Assembly (NCBI GenBank): GCA_905215125.1
Contig: CAJMOV010000120.1
Coordinates: 1 to 6,212 of the forward strand
Direction of reading: 5' to 3'
DNA length: 6,212 nt
Source: an uncultured bacterium
GTDB lineage: Bacteria; Bacillota; Clostridia; Oscillospirales; Butyricicoccaceae
The translations under genes were made by a program, and so were the position numbers. The notes beneath the pieces were generated by a model that made no database searches, was not told the DNA's origin, and saw nothing but the letters and a program-made list of their open reading frames with translations. Positions 1 to 5,902 of the stretch are shown one piece after another (position 1 is the stretch's first letter; every line of letters starts with the position of its first letter).

Positions 1-170
1 ATCAGGAACAAAATGAGCTGCACCCAGATATTGGCGCCCAGAATGGCCGCTATCATGGCGACCAGGCTGCCAAAGGCAAACCAGATGGCCGTCAGCCCCA
101 ATGTCCCGGCCTCGGTAATGGCCAGAACGATCATGAGTACAAGCCATACAACGGACATGGTTCCGTTCAA
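1..170 (-). CDS. NfeD-family membrane protein, N-terminal part (3' end outside window)
   Basis: Reading leftward gives a very hydrophobic N-terminus containing VVWLVLMIVLAITEAGTLGL, then TAIWFAFGSLVAMIAAILGA and IWVQLILFL, running off the window edge. The pattern of a first helix ending in an acidic residue plus GT.GL, then IWFA.G.L.A, then WVQL is that of short NfeD proteins (YbbK/YuaF-like). These have membrane helices followed by a cytoplasmic OB-fold domain, often next to SPFH/flotillin genes. The OB fold and any flotillin partner would lie left of position 1. I prefer a TTG start at 168-170, because GAAAGGTGGG sits 6 nt upstream. An in-frame ATG at 156-158 has no ribosome binding site at a usable distance. 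Family assignment rests on the N-terminal helices only, so a different small membrane protein is possible. Confidence 0.72.
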   Translation of the reverse strand, partial: MNGTMSVVWLVLMIVLAITEAGTLGLTAIWFAFGSLVAMIAAILGANIWVQLILFL

Positions 171-176
171 AGCAAT

Positions 177-186
177 CCCACCTTTC
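177..186 (-). promoter_or_regulatory. Ribosome binding site supporting a TTG start for the NfeD-like gene
   Basis: On the minus strand GAAAGGTGGG is followed by 6 nt and then TTG (170-168). This resembles the AAAGGAGG consensus. The nearest in-frame ATG (158-156) is 18 nt away, too far for this site, so the sequence favours the TTG start. Confidence 0.55.
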
Positions 187-207
187 AAAGGCTTGGCTTT
201 TGCCCCT

Positions 208-236
208 AGTATAACATGCCAGCAGGCAAAAGTCCA
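208..236 (-). promoter_or_regulatory. Sigma-A type promoter for the NfeD-like gene
   Basis: On the minus strand TGGACT (231-236, 4/6 match to TTGACA) is followed by a 17-nt spacer and TATACT (208-213, 5/6 match to TATAAT). A TG one base before the -10 makes it an extended -10. Transcription would begin near position 201, about 30 nt before the TTG start. It lies just after the DUF2461 reading frame, so the NfeD-like gene can be expressed independently of the upstream SDR/DUF2461 pair. Confidence 0.6.
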
Positions 237-272
237 TGGTTTACCATAAATATTACCGCACGGCGCAGATCA

Positions 273-956
273 TTACCAGCCTTCCGGATATTCAAACCCC
301 TGCAACGCGGCATTAAGAAAGTTATTAAAGGGCAAAAGAGCCTAAAAAACCCCGGCGGCAAATTCGCCAAAGTTCTTCTTCTTGACCTGCACATCCCTGA
401 CAGGGTACTGAACATACCAGCTTTTATGCTTGAGGTATTCTCCCTGAGGGTGAAAGGGCGGGAAACCCCGCGGGACGTTCTTGAGCTTCTCCCCTTTGAT
501 CTCAAACCGGCCGCAAAAACCAGGATCGCCGACGATTTCCTCCCATTCCCATTCGCGGTCTACGATACGGCGCCGGATCATCAAAGTCGCTTCTTTAAAC
601 CAGCTATACGACAGCCCCGCCCCCAGAAAAGACCGATCGCCCGGCTGGATATGCAGATAAAATCCGACGGGGATGGGCATCCTGCCTCTGGCGGCGATAT
701 GGGCACGATAAGCGGTATGATAGGGATCGGGGCTGCGGCTGTACCGCGTATCGCGCACCAGGCGGTAAATGAAGTCCGAAGGCTCATGAAACAAGATCTC
801 AGGGTCATGCTCGGCCAGGCGGAACATCAATTCCTGTACCAGGTCGCGGAAAGCGCCGCGCGCCGCTTCATGTTCTTTTTTGTGGGCGTGATACCACTCG
901 CGGGTGTTGTTCATTTCCAGCTCGGCAAGGTATTGCAGGGTGTCTGCTGTGGGCAT
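273..956 (-). pseudogene. DUF2461 (TIGR02453) family protein interrupted by an in-frame TAG
   Basis: The frame opens with ATG at 956, preceded by AGGAGG 5 nt upstream, and reads 204 codons to a TAG at 342-344. Family landmarks appear in order: NNTREWY (16-22), the arginine-rich YRLVRDTRYS (64-73), PYHTAYRAHIAARGR (78-92), GFYLHIQPG (98-106), FLGAGL (110-115), GEKLKNVPRGF (155-165) and EYLKHKSW (173-180). This is the DUF2461 family, whose biochemical function is not established to my knowledge. After the TAG the same frame continues for 22 codons, including LLPFNNFLNAAL, which matches the normal family C-terminus, and ends at TAA (273-275). Intact length would be about 227 residues, normal for the family. 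A single base change would make the TAG. The gene lies 21 nt after the SDR stop, so the two are probably one operon. The 204-residue product, lacking the last helix, could still be made, so this may be a shortened functional gene or a sequencing error rather than a true pseudogene. Confidence 0.8.
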
Positions 957-977
957 TGGAACCCTCCTCTTTTCTCT

Positions 978-1745
978 CTATTTCATCCTTTGCTGCTTCA
1001 TCCAAACGTTCATGACCAGGCGATGGGGCAGCAGCTTGACCGCCAATACCTGCGCCTTTATGGGCAAGCCGCAGATAGAGACATCTTTTCCCTTTTTCAT
1101 ATCACGCAACGCCGTTTCAACCACCTGCGGCGCAGTGTACCAGCGGTTAAAATAGGTAATGGTGCTGTCGCTCGACTGGGTCGCCCTTTCAAAAAAATCG
1201 GTTTTGACCCAGCCTGGGCAAATAGCCATGACATGTATGCCCTTCCCTTTTACCTCCCGCCCCAGCGCACGGGAATAGCTGAGTACAAAGGCCTTGCTAG
1301 CCCCATAGACGCCCAACCCGGGCACCGGCTGGAAGGCGGACAGCGAGTCCAGCTCAAGCACATGGCTTCCCCGTCCCATATAAGGCAGGGTGTGCTGGGT
1401 AAAAGCGACAAGTGCTTTGCAGTTGACGTCGATCATCCCCAGCGCTTCCTCCAGAGGGATGTCGTCATATCGGCCGAATTTTCCGTAACCGGCGCAGTTG
1501 ACAAGCAGGGCGACGTCGGGCGTGTGCTCCCTGAGCTGCAGGGCATACTGGTCATAGCTTTCACTGTGCGCCAGATCCAAGGGGATGACGCGCAGAGGGG
1601 CTTTGATCTCGGCCTTCAGGCTTTCCAGCCGTTCGCGACGCCGGGCAACCACCCAAATTTCATCCAGGTGCTCGCTTTTATCAATCTGACGGACAAATTC
1701 CCTTCCCATGCCCGACGACGCCCCTGTGATAACGGCAATTCTCAT
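978..1745 (-). CDS. Short-chain dehydrogenase/reductase (classical SDR, probably NADP(H)-dependent)
   Basis: A 255-residue Rossmann-fold oxidoreductase of the usual classical SDR length. Visible motifs are the glycine-rich nucleotide loop TGASSGMG (7-14), arginines after beta-2 (VARRRERL, about 33-40) that usually favour NADP(H), NCAG (83-86, standing for NNAG), N108, S134, YGASK with Y147 and K151, and PGW (177-179). The tetrad N108/S134/Y147/K151 is therefore complete. The YGASKAFV context and the basic, hydrophobic C-terminal tail (LLPHRLVMNVWMKQQ) resemble the DltE/YqjQ-like SDR group that reduces or oxidises lipid-like or unknown carbonyl compounds; the substrate cannot be named. The start at 1745 was chosen because the glycine-rich loop normally begins about 6 residues in and AGGGG lies 8 nt upstream. 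An in-frame extension to 1865 has no family similarity and would cross the promoter. It is probably co-transcribed with the DUF2461 gene. Confidence 0.92.
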   Translation of the reverse strand: MRIAVITGASSGMGREFVRQIDKSEHLDEIWVVARRRERLESLKAEIKAPLRVIPLDLAHSESYDQYALQLREHTPDVALLVNCAGYGKFGRYDDIPLEEALGMIDVNCKALVAFTQHTLPYMGRGSHVLELDSLSAFQPVPGLGVYGASKAFVLSYSRALGREVKGKGIHVMAICPGWVKTDFFERATQSSDSTITYFNRWYTAPQVVETALRDMKKGKDVSICGLPIKAQVLAVKLLPHRLVMNVWMKQQRMK

Positions 1746-1796
1746 TCCATCTTCCCCTTCCCGGCGGCCAGACGCCGTATCGCTGCTCTTGACGAT

Positions 1797-1826
1797 AGTA
1801 TACCACAAACAAGGCGCGAATGCCAT
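1797..1826 (-). promoter_or_regulatory. Sigma-A type promoter for the SDR-DUF2461 operon
   Basis: On the minus strand ATGGCA (1821-1826, 4/6) is followed by an 18-nt spacer and TATACT (1797-1802, 5/6). TGG directly before the -10 box gives an extended -10. The transcript would start near 1790, leaving a leader of about 45 nt before the SDR ATG. Its -35 box ends 2 bp from the -35 box of the opposite promoter. Confidence 0.55.
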
Positions 1827-1828
1827 GC

Positions 1829-1857
1829 TTGACTTGCTCTGTCCGTTGCAGTACGAT
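1829..1857 (+). promoter_or_regulatory. Sigma-A type promoter for the threonine-aldolase-like gene
   Basis: TTGACT (1829-1834, 5/6) is followed by a 17-nt spacer and TACGAT (1852-1857, 4/6). Transcription would begin near 1864, giving a short leader of about 22 nt that carries the GGAG ribosome binding site at 1878-1881. There is no room for a riboswitch or attenuator. Confidence 0.6.
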
Positions 1858-1885
1858 AAATGCAAACCAAAACGAACGGAGTAAT

Positions 1886-2926
1886 ATGACCATGATTCAA
1901 TTCCAATGTGATTACAGCGAAGGGGCGCACCCGGCCATCCTTCGCCTTTTGGCTGAAACCAATCTTGTCCAGCAGCCCGGCTATGGGGAGGATCCCGTCT
2001 GCCGTCAGGTGGCCGAAACCATCCGCGGGCTTTGCCAGGCCCCCGGGGCTGACGTTCACTTCATGGTGGGCGGCACACCGTGCAACCTGACGGCGGCAGC
2101 CGCCTTCCCGCGGCCGCACCAGGGTGTGATTTCAGCTGAAAGCGGCCATGTCAACGTCCATGAAAGCGGCGCCATCGAGGCGACGGGCCACAAGGTCCTC
2201 ACGTTGCCGAGCGCTGACGGCAAGATCACGGCCGCGCAGGTGGAGGCGCTACATCGCGCCCATTGGGAAGACGCCACCCACCAGCATATGGTTCAGCCCA
2301 AGCTGGTCTACATCTCCAACCCGACGGAAGTCGGCACCATTTATTCCAAGGCCGAGCTGACAGCCCTGTCGCAGGCCTGCCGCAAAAACGACCTGTATTT
2401 GTATATGGACGGCGCGCGGCTGGGTTACGGCCTTGCCAGTCGGGAAAACGACCTGGATCTGCCTACCATCGCGCAGCTGTGCGACGCATTTTACATTGGT
2501 GGAACCAAGCAGGGCGCTTTACTGGGCGAGGCGCTGGTCATCACGCTGGACGCGCTCAAGCCCGACTTTCGTTATATTATCAAGCGGCAGGGCGGTCTCC
2601 TGGCCAAGGGCTGGCTGATTGGACGCCAGTTTGAGGTTCTTCTTAAGGACGGGCTTTACTTCACCCTCGCACAGCATGCCGACCGCATGGCAGAGAAAAT
2701 TGCCGATGCCTGTCGGCAGAAGGGCTTTGACTTTCTCATCCACTCTCCTACCAACCAGCAGTTCCCCATCCTGCCTGACAGCGCCTGCGCGGTCTTGTCC
2801 CAAAAGTACAGCTTTGCCGTCTGGCAGCGGATTGACGACAGCCACACCGCCGTGCGCTTCTGCACCAGCTGGGCGACAGAGGAAGCCAGCGTCAACGCCC
2901 TGTGCGCCGATATACTGGCGCTGTAA
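1886..2926 (+). CDS. Threonine aldolase / beta-eliminating lyase family PLP enzyme
   Basis: A 346-residue fold-type I PLP enzyme of the low-specificity threonine aldolase (LtaE-like) superfamily, which cleaves beta-hydroxy amino acids such as L-threonine or allo-threonine to glycine and an aldehyde. It opens with DYSEGAHP and PGYGED (31-36). It continues with VGGTPCN (61-67, cofactor phosphate region), ESGHVNVHESGA (85-96, with the histidine that stacks on PLP), SNPTEVGT, the aspartate of DGARLG (D175, binds the pyridine nitrogen, with R178), and YIGGTKQGALLGEA, in which K208 is the expected Schiff-base lysine. The GGTK.GALLGEA form marks a subgroup often annotated only as aminotransferase class I/II or beta-eliminating lyase, so the preferred amino acid is uncertain. 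The start at 1886 follows GGAG by 4 nt. A second ATG at 1892, 10 nt from GGAG, is equally possible and changes the protein by only two residues. Monocistronic: its own promoter upstream and a terminator 14 nt after the stop. Confidence 0.9.
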   Translation: MTMIQFQCDYSEGAHPAILRLLAETNLVQQPGYGEDPVCRQVAETIRGLCQAPGADVHFMVGGTPCNLTAAAAFPRPHQGVISAESGHVNVHESGAIEATGHKVLTLPSADGKITAAQVEALHRAHWEDATHQHMVQPKLVYISNPTEVGTIYSKAELTALSQACRKNDLYLYMDGARLGYGLASRENDLDLPTIAQLCDAFYIGGTKQGALLGEALVITLDALKPDFRYIIKRQGGLLAKGWLIGRQFEVLLKDGLYFTLAQHADRMAEKIADACRQKGFDFLIHSPTNQQFPILPDSACAVLSQKYSFAVWQRIDDSHTAVRFCTSWATEEASVNALCADILAL

Positions 2927-2939
2927 CGCCCCCTACGTC

Positions 2940-2974
2940 AAAGCCGCCCCCGGAATCATCCGAGGGCGGCTTTT
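2940..2974 (+). terminator. Rho-independent terminator, probably bidirectional
   Basis: The 7-bp arms GCCGCCC (2943-2949) and GGGCGGC (2964-2970) are continued, after one C-A mismatch, by CGGA/TCCG around an ATCA tetraloop. Three A-T pairs extend the base, and TTTT follows on the plus strand. It ends transcription of the threonine-aldolase-like gene. On the minus strand the same hairpin lies 17 nt after the last transporter gene and is followed by TTTGACGT, a weaker T tract, so it probably also serves the converging transporter operon. Confidence 0.88.
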
Positions 2975-2990
2975 ATCGCTCTTTTTTCTT

Positions 2991-3968
2991 CTACCTGTTG
3001 AGCTTTTCCGCAAAGGGACAGGCAACAAAGTGCCCTGGGGCCACTTCGCGGAAATCGGGGTCCTTGCCGGTACAGGCGTCGGACGCAAACTCACAACGCG
3101 CGGCAAAACGGCAGCCCGGCTTGGGGTCAATGGGGCTTGTAACCTCGCCGCGGATGACGTGGGCCTTCTTTTTCCGGGCGCTCAGCTCCGGTACGGGTAT
3201 AGCCGTCAAAAGAGCCTTGGTATATGGATGCATCGGGTTTGCAAACAGCTCGCGGGACGACGCTTTTTCAATGCACTGACCCAGATATAAAACGGCGATC
3301 TCATCGGAGATATGCTTAACGACTGACAAATCATGGGTAATAAACATATACGTCAGTCCAAACTGATCCTGCAGATCCATCAGCAGATTGAGAATCTGCG
3401 CCTGAATGGAGACATCCAGCGCGGAAACCGGCTCGTCGCAGACGATGAATTTGGGGTTAAGAGCCAGCGCTCGCGCTACGCCGATGCGCTGGCGGCGGCC
3501 GCCGTCCAGCTCATGAGGGTAAGCGTTAGCCAGACGAGGCGCCAGACCGACAGTATCCATCAGCTCCTTGACGCGCCGATGCAGTTCCTGCTTGTTTGGA
3601 TACATTTTATTGACGATCATCGGCTCAGCGATGATCGAGGAAACTGACATACGCGGGTTGATGCTGGCATAAGGATCCTGGAAAATGATCTGCATTTCAC
3701 GCCGCTTGTGCTTCATCTGCTGCTTGCTCAGCTTGGTGATATCCTCGCCGTTGAAAATGACCTGTCCGCTCGTCGGCTCTAAAAGCCGCAGGATAGTACG
3801 GCCCAGCGTCGACTTGCCGCAGCCCGACTCGCCGACAACGCCCAGGGTGTTGCCTTCGTCAATGGACAGGTTGATGTTGTCAACGGCATGCAGAAAGCTC
3901 TTTTTCACTTTAAAGTACTTTTTCAGCTCTTTTGTTTCCAGCAGAGGAGCCTTTTTTGTATCAGCCAT
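2991..3968 (-). CDS. DppF/OppF-family ABC transporter ATP-binding protein with variant signature motif
   Basis: A 325-residue cytoplasmic ATPase of a peptide/nickel-type importer. Seen in order: Walker A GESGCGKS (46-53), Q-loop Q97 in FQDPYASINP, signature region HELDGGRRQRIG (152-163), Walker B FIVCDE (174-179), D-loop SALD (182-185), switch histidine H212. A C-terminal oligopeptide-transporter domain follows, with HPYTKALL (247-254) and cysteines C286, C292, C299 and C317. The normally conserved signature (F/L)SGGQ reads LDGGR here, losing the serine that contacts ATP; the rest of the site is intact. The start at 3968 is chosen because GGGGGAG lies 6 nt upstream and the frame overlaps the stop of the preceding ATPase gene by 8 nt, a typical sign of translational coupling. 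It is the last gene of the operon and would pair with the DppD-like ATPase. Dpp, Opp and nickel importers cannot be told apart from this subunit. Confidence 0.93.
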   Translation of the reverse strand: MADTKKAPLLETKELKKYFKVKKSFLHAVDNINLSIDEGNTLGVVGESGCGKSTLGRTILRLLEPTSGQVIFNGEDITKLSKQQMKHKRREMQIIFQDPYASINPRMSVSSIIAEPMIVNKMYPNKQELHRRVKELMDTVGLAPRLANAYPHELDGGRRQRIGVARALALNPKFIVCDEPVSALDVSIQAQILNLLMDLQDQFGLTYMFITHDLSVVKHISDEIAVLYLGQCIEKASSRELFANPMHPYTKALLTAIPVPELSARKKKAHVIRGEVTSPIDPKPGCRFAARCEFASDACTGKDPDFREVAPGHFVACPFAEKLNR

Positions 3969-4968
3969 TGGCTTCTCCCCCTTCCTTATGCGGCGCGTAC
4001 AGGTGGCATGCAATACGGTGGGTTCCGTTGATATACTCCTGCGGCGCGGCCTGCTTGCAGATATCCATGCATTTGGGGCAGCGCGGTGAGAAGTTGCAGC
4101 CCTTGGGCAGGTTGGTCGGATCAGGCATCAGCCCGTCGATGGGGCTCAAACGGTCGGTCTCCACCTTCAGGTTGGGGATGGAATTAAACAGGCCGACGGT
4201 GTACGGGTGATGCTTATCCCCTTCAAAAATATCCTCTGCCGTGCCCTGCTCGATGAGCTCGCCGGCATACATGACGGCGACCTTATCGCACATCTGCGCG
4301 ACGATGCCCAGGTCGTGCGTGATCATAATGAGCGATGTGCCCAGCTTTTCACGCAGCTCGTCCATCATGGCCAAAACCTGCGCCTGGATAGTGACGTCAA
4401 GGGCGGTCGTCGGCTCGTCGGCAATCAAGATTTCCGGCTCGCAGGCCAGCGCAATAGCGATGACGACGCGCTGTTTCATTCCGCCGGAGAACTGGTGCGG
4501 ATAGTCGTTTTTGCGGAAAGCCGGAATACCGACCAACTCCAATACTTCTTCGACACGCTTTTCAATTTCCTGCTTGCTCTTGCGGTCTTTATTGTGATAA
4601 CCCAACGCTTCGGCAATCTGCGCGCCGACCTTGACGACGGGGTTGAGGGCCGTCATCGGATCCTGAAAGATCATGGCGATTTTTTCGCCGCGATACACGC
4701 TTCGCATCTGCACCTCGGGAAGCTCAAGCAGATTGACCCCTTCTACCTCGATGCTGCCGCTTGAAATCTGCCCGACCTTGGGCGGGAGAAGCCGCAGAAT
4801 GGCCAGAGCGGTCGTCGTCTTGCCGGCGCCCGTCTCCCCGACGATGCCGATAGACTCCCCCTTGTTCAGCTCAAAGCTGATGCCATTGACGGCGCGTACT
4901 GTCTCGAGGTCGGTTTTGTAAAGGACCCCCAGATTTTCTACCTTTAACATAGGATTCTTTTTTTCCAT
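3961..4968 (-). CDS. DppD/OppD-family ABC transporter ATP-binding protein
   Basis: A 335-residue cytoplasmic ATPase that would energise uptake through the adjacent permeases. Motifs: Walker A GETGAGKT (44-51), Q102 in FQDPMTALNP, signature FSGGMKQR (160-167, essentially canonical), Walker B ILIADE (180-185), D-loop ALD (189-191), switch H218 in MITHDLGIV. The C-terminal domain has HHPYTVGLFNSIPN, the LPKGCNFSPRC segment and a cysteine cluster (C291, C297, C300, C304, C321); similar clusters in some DppD/OppD proteins hold an iron-sulfur centre. The start at 4968 is favoured by GGGGGTGA a few bases upstream and by a 16-nt gap from the preceding permease stop. An upstream in-frame extension to 5007 would overlap the permease gene, and an internal ATG at codon 7 is less well placed. 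The substrate is not determinable. Confidence 0.94.
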   Translation of the reverse strand: MEKKNPMLKVENLGVLYKTDLETVRAVNGISFELNKGESIGIVGETGAGKTTTALAILRLLPPKVGQISSGSIEVEGVNLLELPEVQMRSVYRGEKIAMIFQDPMTALNPVVKVGAQIAEALGYHNKDRKSKQEIEKRVEEVLELVGIPAFRKNDYPHQFSGGMKQRVVIAIALACEPEILIADEPTTALDVTIQAQVLAMMDELREKLGTSLIMITHDLGIVAQMCDKVAVMYAGELIEQGTAEDIFEGDKHHPYTVGLFNSIPNLKVETDRLSPIDGLMPDPTNLPKGCNFSPRCPKCMDICKQAAPQEYINGTHRIACHLYAPHKEGGEANG

Positions 4969-4984
4969 TCCATTCACCCCCTGC

Positions 4985-5890
4985 TCAGTCCTTGAGACGC
5001 GGATCAAGCGCGTCGCGCAGGCCGTCGCCCAAAAGCTCGAACGACAGGGCCGTCGCCACCAGCGCGATGCCCGGGAAAATCATCAGATACGGGCTTGAAC
5101 GCATGAACTCTCGCGCGCCAGTCAGCATGCTGCCCCATTCCGGCGTTGGAGACTGCACGCCCAGGCCCAGGTAGGACAGGCCGGCGGCCGACAGGATGGT
5201 GCCGGAGATGGTGCGCGTCGTCTGTACGATGATGGGGCCGATGCCGTTGGGCAGGATGTGCTTGATAATGATGCGCGCGTCTGAGGTGCCGCAGGCGTGC
5301 GCCGCCTCGACGTATTCCATCTCAACGACCGTCAGCACTGAAGATCGGACAATTCGTGTAAAGACCGGCGCATAGGAAATGGTCAGCGCGATCAGCAGGT
5401 TTGTCATGCTTGGCCCTAGCGCCGCGACGACGCACATGGCCAAAAGGGTGGACGGCAGGCTGGTCAGCATGTCCATAAAACGCATGATGATTTCATCCAA
5501 AATGCCGCCGTAGTACGCCGCGATGGCGCCTAATACGCCGCCCACGATAAGAGCGATGCCCGACACGATGACACCGATGAAAAGCGAAATTCTGGTGCCG
5601 TACACAACGCGCTTGAATACGTCGCGCCCGAACTCGTCCGTCCCGAACCAGTGCGAAGCGCTCGGCCCCTGCAGACGGTTGGCCGCATCCTGCTTGATAC
5701 ACTCTGAATAAGGCGCGATAACCCCGGCCAGTATGGCGACAATAAGGAAGAAAATGATAACCCACATGGCGATCATCGCGCTTTTGTTTTTCCTTAGCCG
5801 ACGGAAAACCTCTTTAGCAAAGCTCTGCTGCTTGCCTTCGTACATTTCCTGGCCCTCGACCAGCGCTGTATTCTGCTTCTGTTTGCTCAT
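4985..5890 (-). CDS. DppC/OppC-family ABC transporter permease
   Basis: A 301-residue inner-membrane permease, the second transmembrane subunit of the importer. It starts with a polar cytoplasmic tail of about 37 residues, then a first helix (about 39-60). The OppC N-terminal hallmark HWFGTDEFGRD (80-90) and YGTRISL (97-103) follow, then five more hydrophobic segments. The cytoplasmic coupling loop (EAA motif) is EAAHACGTSDARIIIKHILPN (195-215), which docks on the ATPases. The end FELLGDGLRDALDPR (284-298) is typical of the family. The start at 5890 was chosen because AAGGGGTGG lies 5 nt upstream. A GTG at 5899 in the same frame falls inside that ribosome binding site and is unlikely. The gap to the upstream permease stop is 12 nt and the gap to the ATPase gene is 16 nt, so this is one operon. 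Confidence 0.94.
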   Translation of the reverse strand: MSKQKQNTALVEGQEMYEGKQQSFAKEVFRRLRKNKSAMIAMWVIIFFLIVAILAGVIAPYSECIKQDAANRLQGPSASHWFGTDEFGRDVFKRVVYGTRISLFIGVIVSGIALIVGGVLGAIAAYYGGILDEIIMRFMDMLTSLPSTLLAMCVVAALGPSMTNLLIALTISYAPVFTRIVRSSVLTVVEMEYVEAAHACGTSDARIIIKHILPNGIGPIIVQTTRTISGTILSAAGLSYLGLGVQSPTPEWGSMLTGAREFMRSSPYLMIFPGIALVATALSFELLGDGLRDALDPRLKD

Positions 5891-5902
5891 GCTTTCCACC
5901 CC

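Noticed and set aside
236..247. Short inverted repeat ATGGT-AA-ACCAT next to the -35 box of the NfeD-like promoter
   Set aside because: Arms of 5 bp around 2 nt are too short to separate from chance; the loop is too small for a hairpin and no second copy is nearby.
342..344. TAG read as pyrrolysine or a genome-wide reassigned codon
   Set aside because: TAG is used as the ordinary stop of the SDR and DppF-like genes in the same window, and DUF2461 proteins are not known to me to use pyrrolysine. A point mutation or sequence error is simpler, though not proven.
216..1832. A 538-codon open frame on the plus strand opposite the DUF2461 and SDR genes
   Set aside because: Its product has no recognisable motif and lies antisense to two clear protein families with good start sites. 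In GC-biased sequence, such long antisense frames arise from codon usage on the opposite strand.
1746..1865. A 40-residue N-terminal extension of the SDR (ATG at 1865)
   Set aside because: The extension resembles no SDR sequence, lacks a ribosome binding site and would cover the promoter. The ATG at 1745 places the TGASSGMG loop where the family has it.
1820..1885. A 22-residue extension of the lyase (ATG at 1820)
   Set aside because: It starts upstream of the predicted -35 box and has no ribosome binding site, while 1886 has GGAG and the family N-terminus.
2619..3290. A 223-codon plus-strand frame overlapping the end of the lyase gene and the end of the DppF-like gene
   Set aside because: It crosses the terminator hairpin, has no start signal and is a frame-shifted shadow of the real genes.
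4207..4764. A 185-codon plus-strand frame inside the DppD-like gene
   Set aside because: It is antisense to the conserved ATPase motifs and has no homology or ribosome binding site that I can see.
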